Positions 30,486 to 39,493 of a stretch of 52,061 bases of DNA are shown here, piece by piece. The notes under the pieces were generated by a model. It ran no database searches, had not been told where the DNA came from, and saw only the letters and a program-made list of their open reading frames with translations. The translations under genes were made by a program, and so were the position numbers. The stretch is from the NCBI GenBank assembly GCA_021782815.1, contig JAJXUO010000019.1, positions 1 through 52,061 of the forward strand, in the 5' to 3' direction. Positions within the stretch are counted from its first letter, which is position 1. The number at the start of each line of letters is the position of its first letter. This DNA is from Pseudomonadota bacterium. GTDB taxonomy: Bacteria > Pseudomonadota > Alphaproteobacteria > Rhodospirillales > Magnetospirillaceae.

Positions 30486-32550
30486 CTCCCACCATCCCCG
30501 GCACCCGTGCCTCGGCACCGATTTCATGGGTTGAGACAGTGGGGTCGCGCCGGGCTTTGAGCACCGACACCACCCCGGCCACCACCATGGCCAGCACCAG
30601 AAGCACGAACAGGGCGGCCATGACGGCATCGATACGGTTGTTCAGCACCACCTGACGCATCTGATCCAGGCTTTGGGCCGGGGCCAGCACCTGCCCCTGG
30701 GCCAGGGCGGCGTCGAAGCGGTTGGCCGCGGCCCAGAAGCCGATGGCCGGATCACTGCTGAACACCTTCTGACAGCCGGCGGTCAGGGTGCAGATCAGCA
30801 GCCACAGCGCCGGAGCCATGGGCACCCAGGCCATGTGCCCCCGCTTCATCTTGAACAGCACCACGGTGCACATGATGAGAGCGATGCCGGCCAGCATCTG
30901 GTTGGAGATGCCGAACAGCGGCCACAAGGTATGGATGCCGCCCAACGGATCGGTGACGCCGGCATAGAGGAAATAGCCCCACAGCGCCACGGCCACGGCC
31001 GATCCCACCACGTTGTTGAACCAGTTGCTGGTTTCGCGGAAGGCCGGAACCACCACGCCCACCATGTCCTGGATCATGAAGCGGGCCACGCGGGTGCCGG
31101 CATCCACCGAGGTCAGAATGAACAGCGCCTCGAACAGGATGGCGAAGTGATACCAAAAGCCCATCAGCGCCTTGCCGCCGATGACGTGCGAGAAGATGTG
31201 CGCCATGCCCACCGCCAGGGTGGGCGCGCCGCCGGCCCGCGACATGATGGTCTTCTCGCCCACGTCCTGGGCGATCTGGATCAGCATGTCGGGGGTGACC
31301 ACGAAGCCCCAGGAGGAAATCACCGAGGCGGCATGCGCCGGATCGGTGCCGATCAGCCCGGCCGGGCTGTTCATGGCGAAGTAAACGCCGGGATCGATGA
31401 CGCTGGCCGCCACCATGGCCATGATGGCGACGAAGCTTTCCATCAGCATGCCGCCATAGCCGATGAAGGTGCCCTGCATCTCGTTCTCAAGCATCTTCGG
31501 CGTGGTGCCCGAACTGATCAGGGCGTGGAAGCCCGACACCGCGCCGCAGGCGATGGTGATGAACAGGAAGGGGAACAGCGAGCCCTTGAACACCGGGCCG
31601 GTGCCGTCGATGAACTTGGTGACGGCGGGCATCTTGAGGTCGGGCAGCACCACCACGATGCCGATGGCCAGGGCGACGATGGTGCCCACCTTGAGGAAGG
31701 TGGTCAGATAGTCGCGCGGGGCCAGCAGCAGCCACACCGGCAGCACCGAGGCCACGAAACCGTAGATCATGATGGCGATGGCCAACTGGCGGCCGTTATA
31801 GGTGAAGAAGGGCGACAGCACCGGGCTTTGCGCCACATACTGCCCGCCCACCAGGGCCGACATCAGCAGCACGAAGCCGATCAGCGACATTTCGCCGATG
31901 CGGCCGGGGCGGATGTAACGGCAATAAAGCCCCATGAGGATGGCGGTAGGCAGGGTCGAGACCACCGTGAAGGTGCCCCACGGGCTGCCGGCCAGGGCCT
32001 TCACCACCACCAGGGCCAGGATGGCCACGATGATGATCATGATCAGCAACACCCCCACCAGGGCCAGCGCCCCGGCGGCCGGGCCCATTTCGGTGCGAAT
32101 GATGTCGCCCAGCGAACGGCCGTCGCGCCGCGACGAGAAGATCAGCACCATGAAGTCCTGCACGGCGCCGGCGAACACCACCCCCAGCAAAATCCACAAG
32201 GTGCCCGGCAAATAGCCCATCTGGGCGGCCAGCACCGGCCCCACCAGCGGCCCCGCGCCGGCGATGGCGGCGAAGTGATGGCCGAACAGCACATATTTAT
32301 TGGTGGGCACGAAATCCAGGCCGTCGTTATGGCGCACGGCCGGGGTGGCGCGCGTCTGATCCAGGCACAGCACATGTTTGGCGATAAAGAGGCCATACAG
32401 GCGATAGGAAATCAGATAGACCGACACCGCGGCGATGACCAGCCAGACGGCGTTGACGGTTTCACCGCGCCCCAGGGCGACGATGCCCATGGCGCAGGCA
32501 CCGATCACGGCCAGCGCGGCGGTAATCAGCTTGGAACGGATTGAGTTCAT
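30478..32550 (-). CDS. cstA: Carbon starvation protein CstA (pyruvate/peptide transporter)
   Basis: A 690-residue inner-membrane protein with about 16-18 TM helices. Family hallmarks are [10 protein letters not shown] near the N-terminus, the [23 protein letters not shown] segment, [14 protein letters not shown], and [13 protein letters not shown] in the middle. CstA/BtsT transporters take up pyruvate or peptides, usually when carbon is scarce. It is paired with ybdD. Confidence 0.94.
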   Translation of the reverse strand: MNSIRSKLITAALAVIGACAMGIVALGRGETVNAVWLVIAAVSVYLISYRLYGLFIAKHVLCLDQTRATPAVRHNDGLDFVPTNKYVLFGHHFAAIAGAGPLVGPVLAAQMGYLPGTLWILLGVVFAGAVQDFMVLIFSSRRDGRSLGDIIRTEMGPAAGALALVGVLLIMIIIVAILALVVVKALAGSPWGTFTVVSTLPTAILMGLYCRYIRPGRIGEMSLIGFVLLMSALVGGQYVAQSPVLSPFFTYNGRQLAIAIMIYGFVASVLPVWLLLAPRDYLTTFLKVGTIVALAIGIVVVLPDLKMPAVTKFIDGTGPVFKGSLFPFLFITIACGAVSGFHALISSGTTPKMLENEMQGTFIGYGGMLMESFVAIMAMVAASVIDPGVYFAMNSPAGLIGTDPAHAASVISSWGFVVTPDMLIQIAQDVGEKTIMSRAGGAPTLAVGMAHIFSHVIGGKALMGFWYHFAILFEALFILTSVDAGTRVARFMIQDMVGVVVPAFRETSNWFNNVVGSAVAVALWGYFLYAGVTDPLGGIHTLWPLFGISNQMLAGIALIMCTVVLFKMKRGHMAWVPMAPALWLLICTLTAGCQKVFSSDPAIGFWAAANRFDAALAQGQVLAPAQSLDQMRQVVLNNRIDAVMAALFVLLVLAMVVAGVVSVLKARRDPTVSTHEIGAEARVPGMVGDA

Positions 32551-33260
<710 letters not shown>

Positions 33261-33276
33261 CCGGGAGAAGCAACAG

Positions 33277-34623
33277 ATGCACAAGATGTCCCGCAAGATT
33301 ACCGCTCTGGCCTCCACGGCCGCCGTGACCGCCACCCTGTGGTGCGGTCAGGCCCTGGCTCAGACCGCCCCCGCCGCCCCCGCTCCGGCCCCCACCCTGG
33401 ACAAGGCCGACACCGCCTGGATGCTGACCTCCACGGCCCTGGTGCTGCTGATGACCATCCCCGGCCTGGCCCTGTTCTACGCCGGCATGGTGCGCAAGAA
33501 GAACATTCTCGCCACCATCATGCAGAGCTTCGGCATCACCGCCCTGGTCACCGTGCTGTGGGGCATCATCGGCTACACCCTGGCCTTCACCGACGGCCAT
33601 GGCGCCACCTCGCCCTTCTTCGGCGACATGTCCCGCTTCTTCCTGGCCGGCATGGGCAAGGATACGCTGTTCCCCGGCAGCACCATCCCTGAATCCGTGT
33701 TCATGATGTTCCAGATGACCTTCGCCATCATCACCCCGGCTCTGCTGGTGGGCTCGCTGGCCGATCGCGTCAAGTTCTCCTCGCTGATGGTGTTCACCAC
33801 CGGCTGGCTGCTGCTGGTCTATGTGCCCATCGCGCACATGGTGTGGGCCACCAACACCGGCCTGCTGGCCAAGTGGGGCGTGCTGGATTTCGCCGGCGGC
33901 ACCGTGGTGCACATCAATGCCGGTGTGGCCGGTCTGGTGGGCTGCCTGGTGGTCGGCAAGCGTAAGGGCTTCGGCACCGAAAACTTCGCCCCGGCCAACC
34001 TGGCCTACGCCCTGATCGGCGCCTCGCTGCTGTGGGTGGGCTGGTTCGGCTTCAACGCCGGTTCCGCCCTGACCTCGGACGGCCGTGCCGGCATGGCCAT
34101 GACCGTGACCCAGCTGGCCACCGGCGCCGCCGCCTGCACCTGGATGGCCGTGGAATGGATCATCCGCAAGAAGCCCTCGGCCCTGGGCGCCGCCTCGGGC
34201 GCCGTGGCCGGCCTGGTGGCCATCACCCCGGCCTCGGGCTTCGTCGGCCCGACCGGCGGCCTGATCATCGGCCTGGTGGCCGGCGTGGTCTGCTTCTGGG
34301 GCGCCACCGGCCTCAAGCACATGCTGGGCTATGACGACAGCCTCGACAGCTTCGGCGTGCACGGCGTGGGCGGCATCACCGGCGCCCTGCTGACCGGCGT
34401 GTTCGCGGTCAAGGGCATCGGCGGCACCTCCGGCGTGCTGGAAGGCAACTTCGCCCAGCTGGGCATTCAGGCCGAAGGCATCCTGGTGACCATCGTCTGG
34501 TGCGCCGTGGTCTCCTTCATCCTGTTCAAGGTGATCGACAAGACCATGGGCCTGCGCGTGACCGCCGAGCAGGAAGTGGAAGGTCTGGACTACTCGCTGC
34601 ACGGCGAAATCATCCACGACTGA
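33277..34623 (+). CDS. amtB: Ammonium transporter AmtB
   Basis: A 448-residue Amt protein: a cleavable signal peptide (about 30 residues, ending ALAQTA), an Ala/Pro linker, then 11 TM helices. Family motifs are DTAWMLTSTALVLLMTIPGLALFYAGMVRKKN, the conserved pore His in DFAGGTVVHINAGVAGLVG, and the second His in DSFGVHGVGGITGALLTG. It takes up ammonium and is blocked by GlnK. It is co-transcribed with glnK and ends at a good terminator. Confidence 0.97.
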   Translation: MHKMSRKITALASTAAVTATLWCGQALAQTAPAAPAPAPTLDKADTAWMLTSTALVLLMTIPGLALFYAGMVRKKNILATIMQSFGITALVTVLWGIIGYTLAFTDGHGATSPFFGDMSRFFLAGMGKDTLFPGSTIPESVFMMFQMTFAIITPALLVGSLADRVKFSSLMVFTTGWLLLVYVPIAHMVWATNTGLLAKWGVLDFAGGTVVHINAGVAGLVGCLVVGKRKGFGTENFAPANLAYALIGASLLWVGWFGFNAGSALTSDGRAGMAMTVTQLATGAAACTWMAVEWIIRKKPSALGAASGAVAGLVAITPASGFVGPTGGLIIGLVAGVVCFWGATGLKHMLGYDDSLDSFGVHGVGGITGALLTGVFAVKGIGGTSGVLEGNFAQLGIQAEGILVTIVWCAVVSFILFKVIDKTMGLRVTAEQEVEGLDYSLHGEIIHD

Positions 34624-34645
34624 TCCCCTCCCACTCCGCAAAATC

Positions 34646-34675
34646 AGGGGCGTCCCATCGGGGCGCCCCTTTTTT
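34646..34675 (+). terminator. Terminator of glnK-amtB
   Basis: AGGGGCG (34646-34652) pairs with CGCCCCT (34664-34670), followed by six T. Confidence 0.92.
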
Positions 34676-34699
34676 GATTCCGCCGCGCCGGGAAAGTGG

Positions 34700-34860
34700 G
34701 CAGGATCGCCAGGGCGATCGGGCCGAACCCGATTGCCCTGGTTTTCACATGTCCGCTCAGGCGCCGGGCGCTGGCGTGCCGCCAGCTTGGCTTGCGCGCA
34801 AACGGTTGCGCGGGCGCTCATCGCGCCAACGCGGCCAAAACCCCCTTCGAGCGAACACCC
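34700..34860. repeat. Structured intergenic repeat, copy C (after amtB)
   Basis: A 14-bp stem (CCAGGGCGATCGGG with CCCGATTGCCCTGG, about 34704-34736) is followed by the shared element: CTCAGGCGCCGGGC, stem GCTGGCG/CGCCAGC (34770-34786), TTGGC (34787-34791), and then GCGCAA/TTGCGC. It has the same order as copies A and B but a different stem sequence. Confidence 0.75.
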
Positions 34861-34898
34861 CTCGCGCGTTCAAACGATGACCCTGGCAGGATCGCCTG

Positions 34899-35381
34899 AT
34901 GCCCTTCCCCCCGCCGCCCTACCCCCCTCTCGATCCCGCGCCCGACGCCGCCGCCGACGCCCACGGCGTCACCGCCCTGCTGCTGACCGAGGACGACCGC
35001 TTCCTGCTGCAACTGCGCGACGACATCCCCGGCATCGCCCTGCCCGGCCACTGGGCCTGCTTCGGCGGCCATGCCGAGGCCGGGGAAAGCGCCGAACAGG
35101 CCCTGCGCCGCGAACTGATGGAGGAACTGGCCTTCCAACCCGCCACGCTGCGCTTGGTTCACCAATCCCTTTACACCCTGCCCCGTCCGGCCCGGCGCAT
35201 CGTGCGCAACGACTGGTTCCTGGTGCCCCTGCCGCTGCGCGCCCTCTCCACCCTGCGCCAGCAGGAAGGCGCCGACATGGCGCTGTTTACCCTTGAACAA
35301 GCGCGGATCCTGCCCAAAATCTCCCCTTTCGATCTTTCCACCATGATGCTGCTGGCCCACTGGCGCCGGCTTTACCCTTAA
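34899..35381 (+). CDS. Nudix hydrolase
   Basis: A 160-residue Nudix protein. The Nudix box GHAEAGE...RREL.EEL is complete, with the catalytic REx2EE residues present (RELMEEL). The N-terminus is Pro-rich. It hydrolyses a nucleoside diphosphate linked to another moiety X; the substrate is not predictable. It forms a pair with the next small gene (12 bp apart). Confidence 0.88.
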   Translation: MPFPPPPYPPLDPAPDAAADAHGVTALLLTEDDRFLLQLRDDIPGIALPGHWACFGGHAEAGESAEQALRRELMEELAFQPATLRLVHQSLYTLPRPARRIVRNDWFLVPLPLRALSTLRQQEGADMALFTLEQARILPKISPFDLSTMMLLAHWRRLYP

Positions 35382-35393
35382 AGGACCGTTTGC

Positions 35394-35738
35394 ATGCCCG
35401 CCAAAGTCAATCCCCTGAAGCTCAATCCCCTGCAGCTGCGCACCCTGACCCTGTTGCAGGAAATGGCCCGCTATCCCGAGCTTTCCACCCGCAATGCCGA
35501 CACCGGCGAGGTGTTCATCGCCAATATCCCGCAGCCGCACGGCAACCATTTCCATATCGGCCGCCGCGTGGTGATGGCCGCCGACGCCACCGGCCTGGCC
35601 AACCAGGCGGTGTGGGTGGCCCTGGAACGCAAGGGCCTGATCAAGCAGAGCTTCCCCTTCGCCCTCTCCCTCACCCCCGACGGCCAGAGCTACGACACCG
35701 GCCTCGCCGACGTCATCCTGCATGGGTCGGATCACTAG
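35394..35738 (+). CDS. Conserved hypothetical protein, 114 aa
   Basis: A 114-residue soluble protein: KLNPLQLRTLTLLQEMARYP, then a segment with TGEVFIANIPQPHGNHFHIGRRVVMAAD (His-rich) and ALERKGLIKQSFPFALSLTPDG. The layout resembles a winged-helix-like domain (helices then LERKGLI). No family name can be given. It probably shares a transcript with the Nudix gene. The region downstream carries structured repeat copy B. Confidence 0.7.
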   Translation: MPAKVNPLKLNPLQLRTLTLLQEMARYPELSTRNADTGEVFIANIPQPHGNHFHIGRRVVMAADATGLANQAVWVALERKGLIKQSFPFALSLTPDGQSYDTGLADVILHGSDH

Positions 35739-35749
35739 GAGATATGCCC

Positions 35750-35900
35750 GGAGGGGTTTTTCTATATGCCCCTCAGGCGCCGGGCGGCGGGCTCCCGCCC
35801 GCCTTGGCTTGTCCTCACTTATGCCTGCGCTTTCGCTTCGGCAACGCTCCGGCGCGCTCAACGCGCTAGTCACCGGCTGCGCCGGTTCCGGGATAACCAC
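35750..35900. repeat. Structured intergenic repeat, copy B
   Basis: Hairpin GAGGGG/CCCCTC (about 35752-35775) overlaps the shared element: CTCAGGCGCCGGGC (from 35772), stem GGCGGGC/GCCCGCC (35786-35803), TTGGC (35804-35808), and then GCGCG/CGCGC and ACCGG/CCGGT stems. It lies downstream of the 114-aa gene, outside coding sequence. Confidence 0.75.
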
Positions 35901-36019
35901 TCCGGCGGCGGAGTGCCTCAATATCTGGCGTGAACTTTCGTTTACACCCCAAGAAACGGTGGCATGGCGGGCAGTCCTCCGTTAGGATTCTTCTCGTCCC
36001 CCTGGTTGGAGGAAGATGC

Positions 36020-36112
36020 ATGGGTCCGTTCCGACACCGATTGCATATGACCGTTTCCCCGATCCAGGACTGCCCGGCAGTCCGACTGCCGCACCGCCAT
36101 CGCTTTCATTAA
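36020..36112 (+). CDS. Possible His-rich leader peptide before phoH
   Basis: A 30-codon ORF with a good ribosome-binding site (GGAGGA, six bases before ATG). It ends PHRHRFH and stops exactly where a terminator hairpin begins (36111). The arrangement short ORF with clustered codons plus terminator plus gene recalls amino-acid attenuators. The clustered His codons would suggest response to charged tRNA-His. PhoH is not a known target of such control, so this is tentative. Confidence 0.35.
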   Translation: MGPFRHRLHMTVSPIQDCPAVRLPHRHRFH

Positions 36113-36142
36113 AAGCCTCTCCGTCGCCGGGAGGCTTTTTCA
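36111..36142 (+). terminator. Terminator/attenuator hairpin upstream of phoH
   Basis: AAAAGCCTC (36111-36119) and GAGGCTTTTT (36131-36140) form a classic intrinsic terminator only 17 bp before the phoH ATG. It ends either an upstream transcript or, as an attenuator, phoH itself. Confidence 0.85.
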
Positions 36143-36158
36143 CTTTCAGGAGCTTCGA

Positions 36159-36899
36159 ATGGCCAAGCGTTCCCGACAAGTGCAGACCAAGCCCATCAGC
36201 AACGTCCATCCCCTGTACGGCCGCCATGCCGCCCAGGGCTGGGATCCCCTGGCGGACGATCCCCAGCGCGACCAGAGCTATGTGAAGAAAGTGCGCCCCC
36301 AGGGGGAAAACCAGCAGGCCCTGCTGGAGGCCTTCGAGGAGTTCAATCTGACCCTGGCCCTGGGTCCGGCCGGCACCGGCAAGACCTATCTGGCCATCGC
36401 CGCCGCCGTCGAGGCCCTGGACGAGGGCCGGGTGGGCCGCATCGTGCTGTCGCGCCCCGCCGTGGAGGCCGGGGAAAGCCTGGGCTTTCTGCCCGGCGAC
36501 ATGCAGGAGAAGCTGGCCCCCTATCTGCGCCCGCTTTACGACGCCCTGTCCGACCGCATGGGCGGCAAACGCCTGCGCGCCGCCATCGCCGACGGCTCCA
36601 TCGAGATCGCCCCCATCGCCTTCATGCGCGGGCGCACCCTGAACAACGCCTTCGTGGTCATCGACGAGGCGCAGAACTGCACCTACGGCCAATTGAAAAT
36701 GCTGCTGACCCGCCTGGGCTGGCATTCCACCATGGTGCTCACCGGCGACCCCGACCAGAGCGACCTTTTGCCCGGCATTTCCGGCCTGGCCCAGATCGCC
36801 GACCGCCTGAACGGCCTGCCCGAGGTGGCGGTGGTGCAGCTGACCGACCGCGACATCGTGCGCCACCCGCTGGTGGCCTCGATGCTCACCGTGCTGTAA
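36159..36899 (+). CDS. phoH: PhoH family ATPase
   Basis: A 246-residue P-loop protein with Walker A GPAGTGKT, Walker B VVIDEAQN, and LTGDPDQSDLLPGISGL typical of PhoH. It has an RNA-associated helicase-like ATPase fold. This is the short stand-alone PhoH type, distinct from the longer ybeZ form near ybeY. It sits behind a terminator, so it must have a promoter or readthrough from the leader region. RBS is AGGAG. Confidence 0.9.
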   Translation: MAKRSRQVQTKPISNVHPLYGRHAAQGWDPLADDPQRDQSYVKKVRPQGENQQALLEAFEEFNLTLALGPAGTGKTYLAIAAAVEALDEGRVGRIVLSRPAVEAGESLGFLPGDMQEKLAPYLRPLYDALSDRMGGKRLRAAIADGSIEIAPIAFMRGRTLNNAFVVIDEAQNCTYGQLKMLLTRLGWHSTMVLTGDPDQSDLLPGISGLAQIADRLNGLPEVAVVQLTDRDIVRHPLVASMLTVL

Positions 36900-36902
36900 A
36901 CG

Positions 36903-36942
36903 CACCCGCCCCCGCGGCCGGACCAGGCCGCGGGGGCGGGTG
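36903..36942. terminator. Long GC hairpin between convergent genes
   Basis: ACCCGCCCCCGCGGCC and GGCCGCGGGGGCGGGT form a perfect 16-bp stem with a 6-nt loop. There is no T tract on either side. It probably blocks transcription between convergent phoH and the RHH gene. Confidence 0.6.
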
Positions 36943-36945
36943 GCT

Positions 36946-36972
36946 CAACGGGTCAAATCATTGGCCGGGCGG
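36946..36972. repeat. Second copy of the 27-bp vnfD-leader segment
   Basis: Identical to 6624-6650 except one base (A for C at the tenth-from-arm position, giving TCAAATCATT). It lies directly after the stop codon of the RHH gene on its strand. Confidence 0.75.
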
Positions 36973-36974
36973 GA

Positions 36975-37283
36975 TCAGTCCGCCGCCACGGCCAGTTCGC
37001 GGCGCGGAGCCGGAGTGCGCTCCTGCACCGGCCCATGCCCCACCGCCTGATGCCCCAGCTCGGTGGCGGCGGCGCGGAAATAGCCCAGGATGAACACCCG
37101 CATGGCCGCCGTCAGATTATTGCCGCGATGCCGGCTGGCCACGGTGGTGCACACCTCGTGCACGGTGGCGCGTTCGCGGCGGCACAGCTCGTCCAGGGCA
37201 TCCCACATGTCCGGTTCCAGCTTCATGCTGGTGCGCCGCCCCGCAATGGTGACATTGCGATTGAGGAGAGATCCTCCCGGCAT
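36975..37283 (-). CDS. Ribbon-helix-helix regulator (RHH_4 type)
   Basis: A 102-residue protein with the pattern NVTIAGRRTSMKLEPDMWDALDELCRRE followed by NNLTAAMRVFILGYFRAA, typical of alphaproteobacterial RHH_4 proteins. The N-terminal beta strand (RTSMKLE) should contact DNA. Its targets are unknown. It is a single gene, convergent with phoH. Confidence 0.85.
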   Translation of the reverse strand: MPGGSLLNRNVTIAGRRTSMKLEPDMWDALDELCRRERATVHEVCTTVASRHRGNNLTAAMRVFILGYFRAAATELGHQAVGHGPVQERTPAPRRELAVAAD

Positions 37284-37462
37284 GGTGTACTCCCTGGAAA
37301 AGGTTCAAATCACGCCGCATTCATAAGCGATGTGACCATCCGATTGCAACAAGAATACACCCCAGGCGGGTGCCATACAAAAAAGTACGACTAAAGGTTT
37401 AATGCGTCTCCACCACTCCCCCCGCCTAACGGCGGAGCGCGCCGCGCGAAAAACCGCCCCGG

Positions 37463-37735
37463 TCAGGCCGCTTCCGCCGGGGTTTGCGCTGTTAGCGCCA
37501 GGGCGTGCACCGGGCCGGCCAGTTCCTCGGCCAGTACACTATAAACCATCCGCTGCCGCTCCACCCGCGTTTTCCCGGCGAAGGCCTCGGCCACGATCCG
37601 CACGCTGAAGTGGCTTTCACCGCCGGCGGGGGCGCCGCCATGGCCGGCGTGGCGGGCGCTGTCGTCCTCGATCTCAAGCCGCAGCGGCGACAGGGCCGCC
37701 GTCAATTTCGCTTCCATCCGCGCGCGCACCGACAT
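37463..37735 (-). CDS. BolA family protein
   Basis: A 90-residue BolA-like protein. The start at 37735 gives MSVRARMEAKLTAAL. Core motifs are ESHFSVRIVAEAFAGKTRVERQRMVYSVLAEEL, with the invariant His in VHALAL. BolA proteins work with monothiol glutaredoxins in Fe-S/iron handling. It is divergent from the J-domain gene. Confidence 0.92.
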   Translation of the reverse strand: MSVRARMEAKLTAALSPLRLEIEDDSARHAGHGGAPAGGESHFSVRIVAEAFAGKTRVERQRMVYSVLAEELAGPVHALALTAQTPAEAA

Positions 37736-37827
37736 GAATACCCCTATTTTATTTGACAAAATACCCGCCCCGCCTTTTCCGACAGGATGATTGCCAGATC
37801 TGGCCGCTCCGAGCATAGTGGGGCATC

Positions 37828-38397
37828 ATGACCGGACAAACACGGAAATTCTGGCCGCCGCGCGACAAAACCGCTCCGCAAGGGGATTTCCGGCCCTGCG
37901 ATCATCCCGGCTGTACCCAGGGCGGCGAATACCGCGCCCCCAAATCCCGCGATGCCCTGACCGACTATTACTGGTTCTGACTGGAACATGTGCGCCAGTA
38001 CAATCTGGCCTGGGACTATTACGCCGGCCTGCGCCCCGAGGAGATCGAGCGCATGGTGCGCCTCGACACCACCTGGCAGCGCCCCACCTGGCCCCTGGGC
38101 ACCATGAGCGGCGGCCGCTGGCGCCTGGACCCCGAGCGGGTGAAGGACGGCTTCGGCTTTTTCGAGGACGACATGGCGCCCCCCTCGCGCGAGCGCCGCC
38201 CGCCCCCGGCCGAGGAACAGGCCCTGGCGCTGATGGGCCTCGGCACCCCCCTGACGGTGGAGGCCTTGAAGGCCCGCTACAAGGATCTTTGCAAACAGCA
38301 CCACCCCGACGCCAACAACGGCGACAAGGCGGCGGAGGAACGCTTCAAACAGATCGGCCAGGCCTACCAGATCCTGCTGGACGCCCTGGCCGACTGA
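37828..38397 (+). pseudogene. J-domain (DnaJ-like) protein with an in-frame UGA at codon 51
   Basis: Reading from ATG 37828, 50 codons lead to DALTDYYWF, then TGA (37978-37980), then continue in the same frame with [17 protein letters not shown] to a C-terminal J-domain ([16 protein letters not shown], with HPD) ending at 38397. In homologues I remember this position is Cys (FCLEHVREYN), so one base change TGC to TGA explains it. Both sides keep good coding character, and the fragment 37990-38397 could start internally. Options are a recent nonsense mutation, a sequence error, or UGA decoding (selenocysteine). A 5-bp stem ACTGG/CCAGT follows the UGA, which is weak evidence. Confidence 0.8.
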
Positions 38398-38435
38398 GAC
38401 ACACACCCCTTGGATCTTCGCGACAGGTTCTTTTC

Positions 38436-39440
38436 ATGAGTGACATGCCCCAAACCGCCCTGCCCTCCGATCACCCCCTGGCCGCCCCCGACATCACCCT
38501 GTCGGTGCGCGAGGTGTTCGGCCTCGAGACCGATCTGCGGGTGCCCGCCTTCAGCCAGGGCAGCGAACATGTGCCCGACCGCGACGAGGCCTATCTGTTC
38601 GACCACGATACCACCATGGCCATCCTGGCCGGGTTCGCCTTCAACCGCCGCGTTATGGTGCAGGGCTATCACGGCACCGGCAAATCCACCCATATCGAGC
38701 AGGTGGCGGCCCGCCTCAACTGGCCGTGCATCCGCGTCAACCTCGACAGCCATGTCAGCCGCATCGACCTCATCGGCAAGGACGCCATCGTGCTGAAGGA
38801 CGGCCAGCAGGTGACCGAATTCCGCGAAGGCATCCTGCCCTGGGCCCTGCAGCATCCCACCGCCCTGGTGTTCGACGAATACGACGCCGGCCGCCCCGAC
38901 GTGATGTTCGTCATCCAGCGCATCCTGGAGGTGGAGGGCAAGCTGACCCTTCTGGACCAGAGCCGGGTGATCCGCCCCCATGCCGCCTTCCGCCTGTTCG
39001 CCACCGCCAACACCATCGGCCTGGGCGACACCACCGGCCTTTATCACGGCACCCAGCAGATCAACCAGGGCCAGATGGACCGCTGGAACATCGTCACCAC
39101 CCTTAATTATCTGGAACACGATGCCGAGGTGAACATCGTGCAGGCCAAGATGGAAGACATCGATCCGCGCTTCGGCGCCGGCACCATCAGCCGCATGGTG
39201 CAGGTGGCCGATCTCAGCCGCCAGGGCTTCATCAACGGCGATATCTCCACGGTGATGAGCCCGCGCACGGTGCTGACCTGGGCCGAGAACATGCGCATCT
39301 TCGGCGATACCGGCTTCGCCTTCCGTCTCACCTTCCTCAACAAGTGCGACGAGACCGAACGCCCGCTGGTGGCCGAATACTACCAGCGCTGCTTCGGGGT
39401 GGAGCTGCCGGAAACCCTGGCCCGCGCCGTGGTGGGCTGA
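38436..39440 (+). CDS. cobS: Aerobic cobaltochelatase subunit CobS
   Basis: A 334-residue AAA+ ATPase of the MoxR-like class. Walker A is GYHGTGKST and Walker [10 protein letters not shown], with N-terminal [16 protein letters not shown] and C-terminal [21 protein letters not shown] typical of CobS. With CobT and CobN it inserts Co2+ into hydrogenobyrinic acid diamide in aerobic cobalamin synthesis. It is followed by cobT; cobN is not in the window. Confidence 0.95.
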   Translation: MSDMPQTALPSDHPLAAPDITLSVREVFGLETDLRVPAFSQGSEHVPDRDEAYLFDHDTTMAILAGFAFNRRVMVQGYHGTGKSTHIEQVAARLNWPCIRVNLDSHVSRIDLIGKDAIVLKDGQQVTEFREGILPWALQHPTALVFDEYDAGRPDVMFVIQRILEVEGKLTLLDQSRVIRPHAAFRLFATANTIGLGDTTGLYHGTQQINQGQMDRWNIVTTLNYLEHDAEVNIVQAKMEDIDPRFGAGTISRMVQVADLSRQGFINGDISTVMSPRTVLTWAENMRIFGDTGFAFRLTFLNKCDETERPLVAEYYQRCFGVELPETLARAVVG

Positions 39441-39447
39441 GCGCGAC

Positions 39448-39493
39448 ATGAGCGGCAGCGATAAGGGACGGTCATGAGCGGCAGCGATAAGGG
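39448..39493. repeat. 26-bp tandem duplication of the cobT start
   Basis: ATGAGCGGCAGCGATAAGGG occurs at 39448 and again at 39474. The first copy opens a 9-codon ORF (MSGSDKGRS) whose TGA overlaps the second ATG. It therefore acts as a possible upstream ORF coupled to cobT. Confidence 0.9.
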
